Source of the DNA: Akkermansia sp.
GTDB lineage: Bacteria > Verrucomicrobiota > Verrucomicrobiia > Verrucomicrobiales > Akkermansiaceae
Reading direction: 5' to 3'
DNA length: 64,000 nt
Assembly: GCA_017435365.1 (NCBI GenBank)
Contig: JAFSFD010000005.1
Span: 1-64,000 of the forward strand
Made by a program: the position numbers and the translations under genes. Shown here piece after piece: positions 44,719 to 53,545 of the stretch; position 1 is the stretch's first letter, and each line of letters begins with the position of its first letter. The notes beneath the pieces were generated by a model, which was not told the origin of the DNA, did not search any database, and saw only the letters and a program-made list of their open reading frames with translations.

Positions 44719-45447
44719 ATGAAGCATATACCAAACATCGCAAATGAGGAAAGCCTGAAAGCTTTGCATCGAGCGAAAAAGCGATCGATGGAATGGGGAG
44801 AATTCTCTCATGGTCCCGACGGTCACGAGCTTAGGTTGAATAAGGCTCGAGAACAAAAGGGAATGTGTGGATATTGTGAGTGTTTGTTAACAGATGAAGG
44901 CATAACTGAATTCAAGGAGGAGAGGCATCTTGATCATTTTTATCCTCGCAATAAAGGAGTTGAAGCCAAACCGCAGTTGCAGTATGACTGGGACAATTTG
45001 ATTTTGTCATGCTCTAGGGAAGACTGTTGCGGAAAATATAAAGACAGTGATAAGCATAATATACTTCCCAGTCAGATTATAAATCCCCGACACGAAGACC
45101 CAAGAGATTTTATAACTTTTGTTGTGGAAGAAGATGGAAGAAGTTTTGAGAATCGGAGGTATGTCAGTGCTGTCGCAAGAGAAGATGTGGGGGAGGAAAA
45201 ACGCAGAAGAGCGCAGGATACCATAGATGCTCTGAATCTGAATTATAAGCCATTGCGAGTGGCTAGGAGGAATGCTTTGTGGCTTGAGCAGGATAAAGTA
45301 GAGATGTATCAGGAAATGTGCGCTACAGAAGATGATGTGGAGGTTATAAGGGAGCTTCTCTCAGAGTATGAAGACGAATTGGAGAGCAAAGAATTTTCAT
45401 CAACCTTGTTGTCATATGCCCATTCGAAATGGGGCGAAATCACTTAA
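44719..45447 (+). CDS. Septu PtuB-like HNH endonuclease
   Basis: 242 residues. The zinc-binding CGYCE (Cys50/Cys53) and SCSREDCCG (Cys98/103) frame the HNH core RHLDHFYPR (His70-Leu-Asp-His73), with WDNLIL supplying the Asn. This matches the HNH family found beside retron and Septu ATPases (TIGR02646-like). A helical tail from about residue 150 should bind the ATPase. It is nine bp upstream of hsdR, so all of these genes probably share transcripts. Confidence 0.86.
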   Translation: MKHIPNIANEESLKALHRAKKRSMEWGEFSHGPDGHELRLNKAREQKGMCGYCECLLTDEGITEFKEERHLDHFYPRNKGVEAKPQLQYDWDNLILSCSREDCCGKYKDSDKHNILPSQIINPRHEDPRDFITFVVEEDGRSFENRRYVSAVAREDVGEEKRRRAQDTIDALNLNYKPLRVARRNALWLEQDKVEMYQEMCATEDDVEVIRELLSEYEDELESKEFSSTLLSYAHSKWGEIT

Positions 45448-45455
45448 TGTGAATT

Positions 45456-48400
45456 ATGTTCTTCAACTACACAGAAGCTGCGTATGAGAATTCGCTCATA
45501 GAGCTGTTCTGTGGGATGGGGTACAGGCATGTGTATGGGCCGGAGGTGGAGAGGGATTATTATTGTCCGCTGTATGAGGATGAGCTGGAGGAGGCATTGT
45601 GTCGGTTGAACCGGGGATTGCCGTATGAGGCGATAGAGGAGGCAATTCGGAAGCTGAAAGATTTCGGGTTGGGGGATCTGGTGCAGAAGAATGCCGTGTT
45701 CATGGATTATCTGCAACACGGTGTGGAGGTCAATTACACGGCAGGGGGTGAAACACGCCCGGCTCTGGTGTATCTGGTGGATTATGATAAGCCGGGTAAT
45801 AATTCTTTCATCATTGCCAATCAATGGACTTACATTGAGAACAGTAACAAGCGCCCGGATTTGCTCGTCTTTCTGAATGGCATGCCGGTGGTGCTGGTGG
45901 AGTTGAAAAGCCCCAGCCGCGAGGAGACGGATGCCAGCGAAGCCTACGCGCAGATACGCAACTACATGCAGGAAATACCTGCCATGTTCCACTACAATGC
46001 CATTTGCGTGATGAGCGATATGCTCACCTCCAAGGCCGGTACCATCACTTCCGGTGAGGACCGCTACATGGAATGGAAGACGAAGGACGGCAGCTACGAA
46101 AACACGCAGCATGCCGGATTTGATACTTTTTTCGAAGGTTTGTTCCAGCCTGCGCGTCTGCTGGATATCCTGAAAAACTTTATCTGTTTTTCGGAAGATG
46201 GCACACGCGGGGTTAAGATTCTGGCGGCCTATCACCAGTATTTCGCGGTGAAGAAAGCCGTGGATTCCACTGTGTTGGCGACCAAGCGCGATGGCAAGGC
46301 CGGTGTGTTCTGGCACACGCAGGGCAGTGGGAAATCGCTTTCCATGGTATTCTACGCTCACCTGCTCCAGGCGGAGCTGGAAAGCCCCACGATTGTGGTG
46401 CTGACAGACCGTAACGACCTGGATGAGCAGTTGTTCGGGCAATTTTCGAAGTGCAGGCGTTTTCTGCGCCAGGAGCCGGTGCAGGCTCAGAGCCGCGAAC
46501 ACCTGGTGCAGTTGCTCGAAGGTCGCAAGGCTAACGGCATCATTTTCACCACCATGCATAAGTTTACGGAAAGCGCAGAGCCGCTTTCTGAACGTCGCAA
46601 TATCATCGTGATGGCGGATGAAGCCCACCGCAGTCAGTACGGTCTGAGTGAACGCATCAGTATGACGACCAATGCGGCGGGCGAAGCTGTGGCCAGGCGT
46701 GTAGTGGGTGCTGCCCGACTTATACGCAATGCCTTGCCGAATGCCACTTACATCGGCTTTACCGGAACCCCTGTTTCTTCCCGGGACCGTAACACGGAAG
46801 AAGTGTTCGGCCACACGATTGATATTTACGATATGACCCAGGCGGTGGAGGATGGTGCCACCCGTCCGGTGTATTATGAAAGCCGCGTGGTGAAGCTGCA
46901 TCTGGATGAACCAACCCTCCAGCTCATTGATCAGGAATATGAACTGATGGCACGGAATGCCGAGCCGGAAGTGATAGCCAGGAGCAAGCAGATGCTGGGC
47001 CAGATGGAAGCTGTGCTGGGTAACCCCAACACGATAGACTCGCTGGTAAAGGATATCATCGACCACTACGAGGAAAACCGAGAGTATCTGCTTACAGGTA
47101 AGGCTATGATAGTGGCGTATTCCCGAGCTATCGCCCTGCAGATATACCACCGCATTCTGGAGCTCCGCCCCGGCTGGAAGGAGAAGGTGGCTGTGGTGAT
47201 GACCGAGAGCAACAAGGACCCGGAGGAGTGGCGTGAGGTTATCGGTAATAAAAAGCATCGCGAGGAACTGGCCGCTCGATTCAAGGATGATGCCTCGCCT
47301 CTCAAGATTGCGATTGTGGTGGATATGTGGCTGACCGGGTTTGATGTCCCCTCGCTGGCCACGATGTACGTGTACAAACCCATGGAGGGTCACAACCTCA
47401 TGCAGGCCATTGCGCGCGTGAACCGCGTGTTTCAGGATAAGGAAGGCGGGTTGATTGTGGATTACGTGGGTATCGCTTCTGCGTTGAAAAAAGCCATGAG
47501 TGATTACACGGCGCGAGACCGCAGGAACTATGGCGATACAGATGTGGCCCGCGTAGCATATCCCAAATTCATGGAAAAATTGGAGGTCTGCCGGGATTTA
47601 CTGCATGGCTATGATTATTCATCGTTCTATTGTGGAAGCGATTTGGAAAAGGGGAAATGCATCACCGGCGCTGTGAACTTTTTCCTGGGAGTGGACAAAT
47701 CTGATGATCGCAACGCTTACCTGCGCGAGGCTCAGATGTTGCATCAGGCTCTTTCCCTGTGTTCCTCGCTGGTGGGTGCCGATGAGCGCTTGGAAGCTGC
47801 TTTTATGGAAGCGGTTCGTGTGCTACTTGTCCGTCTGGAAAATGCCGGTGGCGGGCGCAAGATATCACTGCACGAGATGAACCACCGCATAAACGAGTTG
47901 CTGAAGCAAAGCATCAAGAGCGATGGGGTCATCAATCTGTTTTCCGATGCCGCGGAGGAGTTTTCTCTGTTTGACCCCAAGTTCCTGGCAGAAATCGCCA
48001 GGATGAAGAGCAGGAATCTGGCATTGGAATTATTGCGCAAACTTATTCTGGAGCAGGTGCAGCTCTATAAGCGTACCAATGTGGTGAAGTCGGAGAAGTT
48101 CAGCGAAATCGTCAAGATGTTGATGAATAAATACCTCAATGGCCTGTTGACAAATGAGCAGGTGATTGAGGAGTTGCTCAAGCTGGCCAGACAGATGACC
48201 ACCGCGCACAAAGAAGGTGAGAAATATGGCCTTTCACCGGAGGAGTTTGCTTTCTATGATGCGCTGACCAAGCCGGAGAATATCAAGGATTTTTACGAAA
48301 ATGACCAGTTGGTGGCGCTAACGCGCGAATTGACTGAAACTCTTCGCCGCAACCGGACGATTGATTGGCAGAAACGCAGTGATGCCCGGGCCAGAATGAG

Positions 48401-48563
48401 GGTCATCATCAAACGACTTCTCAAAACCTACAAATACCCGCCGGAGGGGATGGAAGATGCCGTGAAGACGGTGATGCAGCAGTGCGAACTCTGGACGGAT
48501 TGTGTGATGCCGAGGGAATATCCCGATTTTGAGGATGTGGAGATTCCGATGGCGGCAGAGTAG
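45456..48563 (+). CDS. hsdR: Type I restriction-modification motor/nuclease subunit
   Basis: 1035 residues. The N-terminal nuclease has the PD-(D/E)xK core Asp135 ... Glu149-x-Lys151 (VELK). Then come the superfamily-2 translocase motifs QGSGKS (289-294, Walker A), DEAH (388-391) and a VAYSR helicase segment near residue 550. The C-terminal helical region docks on the methylase core. It is complete and shows no frameshift. It sits 5.1 kb downstream of its hsdMS partners, with three accessory genes between, an unusual gap. GC content rises back to the window average from about residue 150. Confidence 0.97.
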   Translation: MFFNYTEAAYENSLIELFCGMGYRHVYGPEVERDYYCPLYEDELEEALCRLNRGLPYEAIEEAIRKLKDFGLGDLVQKNAVFMDYLQHGVEVNYTAGGETRPALVYLVDYDKPGNNSFIIANQWTYIENSNKRPDLLVFLNGMPVVLVELKSPSREETDASEAYAQIRNYMQEIPAMFHYNAICVMSDMLTSKAGTITSGEDRYMEWKTKDGSYENTQHAGFDTFFEGLFQPARLLDILKNFICFSEDGTRGVKILAAYHQYFAVKKAVDSTVLATKRDGKAGVFWHTQGSGKSLSMVFYAHLLQAELESPTIVVLTDRNDLDEQLFGQFSKCRRFLRQEPVQAQSREHLVQLLEGRKANGIIFTTMHKFTESAEPLSERRNIIVMADEAHRSQYGLSERISMTTNAAGEAVARRVVGAARLIRNALPNATYIGFTGTPVSSRDRNTEEVFGHTIDIYDMTQAVEDGATRPVYYESRVVKLHLDEPTLQLIDQEYELMARNAEPEVIARSKQMLGQMEAVLGNPNTIDSLVKDIIDHYEENREYLLTGKAMIVAYSRAIALQIYHRILELRPGWKEKVAVVMTESNKDPEEWREVIGNKKHREELAARFKDDASPLKIAIVVDMWLTGFDVPSLATMYVYKPMEGHNLMQAIARVNRVFQDKEGGLIVDYVGIASALKKAMSDYTARDRRNYGDTDVARVAYPKFMEKLEVCRDLLHGYDYSSFYCGSDLEKGKCITGAVNFFLGVDKSDDRNAYLREAQMLHQALSLCSSLVGADERLEAAFMEAVRVLLVRLENAGGGRKISLHEMNHRINELLKQSIKSDGVINLFSDAAEEFSLFDPKFLAEIARMKSRNLALELLRKLILEQVQLYKRTNVVKSEKFSEIVKMLMNKYLNGLLTNEQVIEELLKLARQMTTAHKEGEKYGLSPEEFAFYDALTKPENIKDFYENDQLVALTRELTETLRRNRTIDWQKRSDARARMRVIIKRLLKTYKYPPEGMEDAVKTVMQQCELWTDCVMPREYPDFEDVEIPMAAE

Positions 48564-48608
48564 GTTTCCCAAGGGGCGCTGGTGGGTATATTATTGCGCC
48601 ATTGGAGA

Positions 48609-48702
48609 ACGATATCCACGCTATGCGTGGACGATATCCTGCCGGAGGCAGGACGATATTCAGGCCGTTGGCCTGAACGATATCCGCGCCTTTCAGGCGC
48701 GG
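48609..48702. repeat. Hairpin array with ACGATAT spacers
   Basis: Four hairpins: CCACGC-tat-GCGTGG (48616-48630), CCTGCC-gga-GGCAGG (48638-48652), TCAGGCC-gtt-GGCCTGA (48660-48676) and CCGCGCC-tttca-GGCGCGG (48684-48702). They are separated by ACGATATC or variants. The stop codon of the FAD gene lies in the loop of the last hairpin. It is the same spacer family as 141-222. Confidence 0.75.
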
Positions 48703-50273
48703 ACGTAGGCCGCAGCAGCTTCGGCGCAGCGGCGGCCATCCAGGGCGGCGGAGACGATACCGCCGGCGTAGCCGGCGCCTTCGCCGCAGGGGAAGAGGGC
48801 CTCGAGTTCCGGGTGCTGGAGTGATTCGGGCTCGCGGGGGATGCGCACGGGGGAGCTGGTGCGGGTTTCGCAGCCGATGAGCAGGGCGTCCTCGCCGGCA
48901 AAGCCGCGGAGCTTGCGGTTGAAGAATTGAAGGCCTTCGCGCATGCGCCAGCACACGCTCTGCGGGAGCAGGGCATTGAGGTCCCAGCTGGTGATGCCGG
49001 GGTGGTAGGTGGTCCGGGGCAGGGTGGCGGAGACGCGGCCTGCCAGGAAGTCGACCACGCGCTGGCCGGGGGCTTTCTGCATGCCGCCGCCGGCCTGGCT
49101 GGTGGCGATTTCGAGGGCTTTCTGGTAGGCAATGCCGGAGAGCACGCCGTGCTCCGCCAGGTAGGCATCGGTATCTTCCGGCTCCACGGTGACCACGAAG
49201 CCGCTGTTGGCAAAGGGAGAGTTGCGGCGGGAGAGCGACATGCCGTTCACCACCACTTCGTCATTCTCGGTGGCGCTGGGCACGATGAAGCCGCCCGGGC
49301 ACATGCAGAAGGAATGCACGCCGCGGTCCTGAATCTTGGTGGCCAGGGTGTAGCGGGCGGCGGGCAGGCCCTCAGGGCGCGCCTGGCCGGGGCGCAGGTG
49401 GTACTGCGCGGCGTCGATGAGGCTCTGCGGGTGCTCGATGCGCACGCCCACGGCAAAGGGCTTGCGCTCCAGCTTCACGCCCTCGGCATGCAGCATGCGG
49501 TAGACATCGCGTGCGCTGTGGCCGGTGGCCAGGATGACGGCATCGCCGGTGAATTCGCGGCCATCTGCCGTGCGCACGCCGCGCAGGCGCTTGCCGTCTG
49601 CACTTTTGAGCAGGCCGCACACGCGGGTCTGGAAGTGCACCTCGCCGCCGGCAGCCAGGATGCTGCCGCGCATGGCTTTGATGATATTCGGCAGGCGGTT
49701 GGAGCCGATGTGGGGGTGGGCATCGGTCAGAATCTCCGGTGCGGCGCCGTGGGCCACAAAGGTTTCGTATATCTCCATGACCGGGCCGCGCTTCGTGGCG
49801 CGGGTGAAGAGTTTGCCATCGGAAAAGGTGCCGGCGCCGCCCTCGCCGAAGCAGTAGTTCGAATCCTCCACCACATAGCCCCGGCAGTTGATGGGCTGCA
49901 GGTCGAAGCGGCGGGCAGAGACGTCCTTGCCGCGCTCCAGCACCACCGGGCGCAGGCCCAGCTCCAGGCAGCGCAGGGCGGCAAAGAGGCCGCCGGGGCC
50001 GCTTCCCACGATGATGATGCGCTTTGCCTCTGCTGCCACAGGGGTGTAATGACGCTCCGGCAGCGGGGCAGGGGGCAGCTCCTCATCCACGGCCACGAGC
50101 AGGCGCAGCTGCTTGCAGATGGGGCGGCGGCGGGCATCGATGCTTTCCTTGATGAGCCGCATGCCCCGGATTCGGTAGGGGGAAATTTCGAGCTTCTGGG
50201 CGGCGGCTTTGCGGCGGGCATCCTCGCGCAGGGTCCGGGCCAGTGGCAGGTGGATGTCCAGTTCCGTGAGCAT
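48693..50273 (-). CDS. FAD-dependent oxidoreductase (COG2509-like)
   Basis: 526 residues. A flavoprotein with a dinucleotide-binding IIIVGSGPGGLFAA (about residues 86-99) and a second ATGHSARDVYRML near the middle. A terminal LFPCGEGAGYAGGIVSAALDG completes the flavin fold. These features match the NAD(P)/FAD-utilising dehydrogenases of COG2509, whose substrate is unknown. The N-terminal 70 residues form a small alpha/beta domain usual in this group. It is last in an operon with the polyprenyl synthase and serine acetyltransferase genes (21 bp gap). Its stop codon is embedded in the downstream hairpin array. Confidence 0.9.
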   Translation of the reverse strand: MLTELDIHLPLARTLREDARRKAAAQKLEISPYRIRGMRLIKESIDARRRPICKQLRLLVAVDEELPPAPLPERHYTPVAAEAKRIIIVGSGPGGLFAALRCLELGLRPVVLERGKDVSARRFDLQPINCRGYVVEDSNYCFGEGGAGTFSDGKLFTRATKRGPVMEIYETFVAHGAAPEILTDAHPHIGSNRLPNIIKAMRGSILAAGGEVHFQTRVCGLLKSADGKRLRGVRTADGREFTGDAVILATGHSARDVYRMLHAEGVKLERKPFAVGVRIEHPQSLIDAAQYHLRPGQARPEGLPAARYTLATKIQDRGVHSFCMCPGGFIVPSATENDEVVVNGMSLSRRNSPFANSGFVVTVEPEDTDAYLAEHGVLSGIAYQKALEIATSQAGGGMQKAPGQRVVDFLAGRVSATLPRTTYHPGITSWDLNALLPQSVCWRMREGLQFFNRKLRGFAGEDALLIGCETRTSSPVRIPREPESLQHPELEALFPCGEGAGYAGGIVSAALDGRRCAEAAAAYVRA

Positions 50274-50294
50274 GGTCGGTTGTGTGGGAGAAAA

Positions 50295-51104
50295 TTAACT
50301 CAGGCAGTGCTGCATGAAGAGGGCCGGCTCGCCCACGGCATCGCCCACTTCCACCGCCGGGATACCGGCCACGGTGGTGTGCGGGCGCACATTGTCCAGC
50401 ACCACGGAGGATGCTGCCACCTTGGCGCATTCGCCTACCTCCACGCGGCCCAGCACCTTGGCACCGGCGCCGATGAGCACGCCGCTGCGCACCACCGGGT
50501 GGCGGTCGCCTACTTCCTTGCCGGTGCCGCCCAGGGTCACTTCGTGGAAGAGGGATACATCATTCTCGATGATGGCGGTCTCGCCCACCACGAAACCGGT
50601 ACCGTGGTCGAGCAGGATACCGCAGCCGATACGGGCGGCGGGGTGGATATCAATGCCGAAGACCTCGCTGCCCACGCTCTGGAAGAGCAGGGCGAGCATA
50701 TAGCGCTCCTGCTTCCACAGAATGTGGGCCAGGCGGTAGGTGGCCAGGGCATGGAAACCCTTGAAGAACATGAGCGGCTCCAGCGCGTTGTGGCAGGCGG
50801 CATCGCGGTCCACCACGGCCTGCAGATCCGCGGCCATCATTTCCACGGCCATGGGGTCGCTCTTCAGCAGGGAGCGGATGAGCGGCTCCAGGTCATCGCG
50901 CCCGATATCGCGGCGGGAAAGCTTGCGCGCCAGGCGCACGGAGACGGCGGTGGCCAGCTTGTTGCGGCTCAGAATCACATCGTCCAGCAGGCCGGTGAGC
51001 TTGGGTTCCTGCTCGGCGGCGCTTTCAGCGGCGGCGTAGATATCGGCCCAGATGCTCGTGGCGAGCTCCGGCTGCTGAGGCACCATTTTTTCCGGGCGTA
51101 ACAT
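50295..51104 (-). CDS. cysE: Serine O-acetyltransferase
   Basis: 269 residues from the start at 51104. It acetylates serine with acetyl-CoA, the first step to cysteine. The N-terminal helical domain is followed by the left-handed beta-helix of hexapeptide repeats from IHPAARIGCGILLDHGTG to VAGIPAVEVG. The catalytic DHGTGFVVGET stretch and HEVTLGGTG motif are intact. The longer open frame to 51158 would overlap the upstream gene by 32 bp, so 51104 is preferred, with 51086 as an alternative. Middle gene of a three-gene operon. Confidence 0.95.
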   Translation of the reverse strand: MLRPEKMVPQQPELATSIWADIYAAAESAAEQEPKLTGLLDDVILSRNKLATAVSVRLARKLSRRDIGRDDLEPLIRSLLKSDPMAVEMMAADLQAVVDRDAACHNALEPLMFFKGFHALATYRLAHILWKQERYMLALLFQSVGSEVFGIDIHPAARIGCGILLDHGTGFVVGETAIIENDVSLFHEVTLGGTGKEVGDRHPVVRSGVLIGAGAKVLGRVEVGECAKVAASSVVLDNVRPHTTVAGIPAVEVGDAVGEPALFMQHCLS

Positions 51105-51126
51105 GATGGGGGGGCAGGGGAGGGGC

Positions 51127-52137
51127 TTAATCCACGCAGCAGTCGCTGAGCATTTCATCCAGGCGGTAGGTCATTTCAGCCAGCGCCTCGCGGGCGGGGG
51201 ATTCCGGCAGCATCCAGAGCACCTCGCGGGCTTCCTCGTTGCGGGAGAGACCTTCCTCCACTGAAAGGCGGATAGCCTCGGCAAAGGCTTCTGTATTGCG
51301 CAGGCGGGAGTAGTCAATCTCCTCGTGCTTCTCCACGCAGCTGCGGGCGTATTCGGCCACATCGTCGTTGCTGGATTCCATGAGGAAGAACACGGGCAGG
51401 GTGAGCTTGCCCTTCTCGTTATCCGTGCCCAGGGTCTTGCCGGCGGTGTCATCCGTGCCGGTCAGGTCCAGGCAGTCATCGTAAATCTGGTAAGAGATAC
51501 CCAGCAGGGTGCCCATGCGGTTGAGCTGCTCAATCATCTCCTCATCCAGCCCCTGCAGGAAGGCAGCGCCGGCCATGGCCATGGCAAAGAGGGTGGCGGT
51601 CTTCTTGCGGATAAGCTCGTAGTAATCCGCGCGGCTCATCTCGATATCCCACAGGCGCGTGGACTGCTCCACCTCGCCCTCGCACAGGTCGCGCACGCCC
51701 AGCGCCATGCGGCGGATGAAGCGCGGGTCGCCTATTTCGGAACCCATCACCATGGCCTGGGCCAGCATGGAATCACCCAGCAGCACGGCCAGTTCATTGC
51801 CCCACAGGGCATTCGGCGTGGGCTGGTCGCGGCGGGTATCGGCCTTATCCAGCACATCATCGTGGATGAGGGAGGCCATGTGCAGCATTTCCAGCATGGC
51901 GGCAAAGGTGGTGTGCTCTTCCTTGATGCCGCCGGTAGCCGCTGCGGTGAGCAGCACCAGACCCGGGCGGATCATCTTCCCCTTGCCCTTGCATACCTGG
52001 CGCATGTAATCCCGCATGTAGGGCGAGAAATGCTCCGTCTGGGCATCGATGGTGTCCCGGACTTTCTGCAGTTCGGTTTCCACGATGCGCATGTAGGCTT
52101 TCTTGTTACGCAGTTTGCTGAAAAACGGAAGACTCAT
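51127..52137 (-). CDS. Polyprenyl diphosphate synthase
   Basis: 336 residues, trans-prenyltransferase. The first aspartate-rich motif is HDDVLD (92-97) and the second YDDCLD (219-224), with GKMIRPGL near residue 54 for isopentenyl diphosphate. It chains C5 units into a quinone or lipid-carrier tail; chain length (octa- or hepta-prenyl) cannot be read here. The start at 52137 (MSLPFFSKL) is preferred to an upstream ATG in a GC-rich spacer. It heads the operon with cysE and the FAD gene. Low codon deviation marks it as core. Confidence 0.93.
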   Translation of the reverse strand: MSLPFFSKLRNKKAYMRIVETELQKVRDTIDAQTEHFSPYMRDYMRQVCKGKGKMIRPGLVLLTAAATGGIKEEHTTFAAMLEMLHMASLIHDDVLDKADTRRDQPTPNALWGNELAVLLGDSMLAQAMVMGSEIGDPRFIRRMALGVRDLCEGEVEQSTRLWDIEMSRADYYELIRKKTATLFAMAMAGAAFLQGLDEEMIEQLNRMGTLLGISYQIYDDCLDLTGTDDTAGKTLGTDNEKGKLTLPVFFLMESSNDDVAEYARSCVEKHEEIDYSRLRNTEAFAEAIRLSVEEGLSRNEEAREVLWMLPESPAREALAEMTYRLDEMLSDCCVD

Positions 52138-52287
52138 GGGAAAATGATAATATGATACAGGGCGCCGGTGCACACCGCCGCTGCGGCCAGTTTAGCAGAG
52201 AATGCGCACCTTGGCAACCTTTTACCCGCCCGCTGGCAGGAAAAGTGCTGAAAGTCGTGTTAATTCAGGCGCAATGGCGAAAAAATC

Positions 52288-52315
52288 TTGTGTTGTTGTG
52301 TGCTTATGGTAGATT
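52288..52315 (+). promoter_or_regulatory. Promoter of the PH-domain membrane pair
   Basis: TTGTGT (52288-52293), 16 nt, TAGATT (52310-52315). Six nt separate the -10 from the ATG, a leaderless arrangement. Confidence 0.55.
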
Positions 52316-52321
52316 GATACC

Positions 52322-52852
52322 ATGAACAAGGCCGGATTACGCAACTGGGTGGAGCAGAACAAACAGGCGGACGAGCAGATTCTGTGGGCAGGCAGCCCGC
52401 GCATGGTGTATTTCCGCGGGCTTTTCTTTACGCGTGTGATTCCCGGTCTCGTGCTGCTGGGGCTGGCGGTGTGGTTTCACTATGGCGCACCGGGTATTCC
52501 CCTGGCCGATTGGGCCATGTTCCTGACGGATTCCTTCCCCAGGGAGATTGTGTTTGTGCTGGGATTGCTCTTCGTGCTGTTGCCCTTCCTGCGGGCCTAC
52601 ATGCTGCGGCACACCTTCTACATCATCACCAACCGCCGTGTGTTCAAGGCCCGTGTGCTGAGTAACCGCGTGCGGCAGTTGCCGCTCGAAACCGTGGCCA
52701 AGGCCCGCCGAATCGATTACCCCGATGGCCTCAGCAGCTACATCTTCGACGTGTGGGAGGACGGCCCCCACCGCCATGAGCAAGTGACCCGCGGTATTTA
52801 TTTTGTGCGCCCGGATTTCACGGAAGCGCTGGAGAAAGCCATGAAGGGATGA
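52322..52852 (+). CDS. bPH2-type membrane protein
   Basis: 176 residues. An N-terminal soluble stretch (DEQILWAGSPR) is followed by two membrane helices (about 34-53 and 75-93). The typical bacterial PH-domain signature comes next, HTFYIITNRRVFKARV (97-112), then a beta-rich C-terminal domain. These proteins are small inner-membrane factors of mostly unknown role. The stop overlaps the next membrane-protein gene (ATGA), so the two are probably made together. The leaderless promoter fixes the start. Confidence 0.82.
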   Translation: MNKAGLRNWVEQNKQADEQILWAGSPRMVYFRGLFFTRVIPGLVLLGLAVWFHYGAPGIPLADWAMFLTDSFPREIVFVLGLLFVLLPFLRAYMLRHTFYIITNRRVFKARVLSNRVRQLPLETVAKARRIDYPDGLSSYIFDVWEDGPHRHEQVTRGIYFVRPDFTEALEKAMKG

Positions 52853-53304
52853 GTACGCCTCCTGTGCCAGCGGCGCTGAAATTCTGGCGCAACTTTTTTG
52901 CTGTGGCGGTGCTGCTGGTATTTCTGGCCACTGTATTCTGGCAGGTGGATGCGCTTCTGGGTTATCCTGTGCTGACCCACACCCGGGATGAATTCCGCTT
53001 TTTGCTGACCATTCTCGTGCTGTTGCCTTTTGTATCGTCCGTATGGCTGCAACTGAGCTTTTTTCCGCCCCGGCGGAGCAGCAATGAAGAGCGCTTCCTG
53101 ATGCGGTGGTTCCTGACGAATGCGGTTGTTTCCTTCCTGAGCGGTGCAGTGCTCATGCTCGTGGGCATCCCGCGCGGCTATACGTGGGCGTCTGAACTCC
53201 TCCTCGCTCTGGAAAGCGGGCTTATGCTGGCCATTGCCACTTTTGTTCCGGGGGTGCTGCTGGCATACCCGCTGCATCTCATCTTCAAGAAATGCCGCGG
53301 GTGA
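52849..53304 (+). CDS. Small four-helix membrane protein
   Basis: 151 residues with about four membrane helices (around 14-34, 50-68, 84-106 and 120-145). The loops are short; one is charged (SNEERFLMRW). No family is recognised. Its ATG overlaps the upstream stop codon by four bases, so it is co-translated with the bPH2-type protein and probably works with it in the inner membrane. After its stop comes a dispersed palindromic element rather than a terminator. Confidence 0.78.
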   Translation: MSTPPVPAALKFWRNFFAVAVLLVFLATVFWQVDALLGYPVLTHTRDEFRFLLTILVLLPFVSSVWLQLSFFPPRRSSNEERFLMRWFLTNAVVSFLSGAVLMLVGIPRGYTWASELLLALESGLMLAIATFVPGVLLAYPLHLIFKKCRG

Positions 53305-53320
53305 TGCACATGCATTGAAC

Positions 53321-53440
53321 GCGATAAATGGGAATTTGTGGGGGAACTCTGTCGGAGCACGGGACTTCAGTCCCGATTGGAAGCACCGTTATTTCGGGAC
53401 TGAAGTCCCGTGCCCCGACAACGACAAACATCAATTTGTC
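53321..53440. repeat. Palindromic dispersed element, copy 2
   Basis: Core hairpin 53351-53420, same unit as copy 1, with outer words GGAATTTGTGGGGG on the left and AACATCAATTTGTC on the right. A further end-like word (CTTTGGGACACGCG, 53501-53514) is displaced about 60 bp to the right by an insert. That displaced end overlaps the -35 box of fhs. Confidence 0.85.
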
Positions 53441-53510
53441 GAGCAAGGGTGGGCTACTTCCAAAATGTTGCTGATATTTCTATTCTCTACAAAATCTTTG
53501 GGACACGCGC

Positions 53511-53539
53511 TTGCCAAGTGGGGGTGAATATGTTACAAT
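53511..53539 (+). promoter_or_regulatory. fhs promoter
   Basis: TTGCCA (53511-53516), 17 nt, TACAAT (53534-53539). Six nt separate the -10 from the ATG, predicting a leaderless mRNA. The -35 abuts the end word of the neighbouring palindromic element. Confidence 0.75.
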
Positions 53540-53545
53540 GCACCC

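Noticed and set aside
53305..53545. Folate riboswitch before fhs
   Set aside because: The stable hairpin is a dispersed repeat found at five places, and the promoter lies downstream of it next to the start codon.
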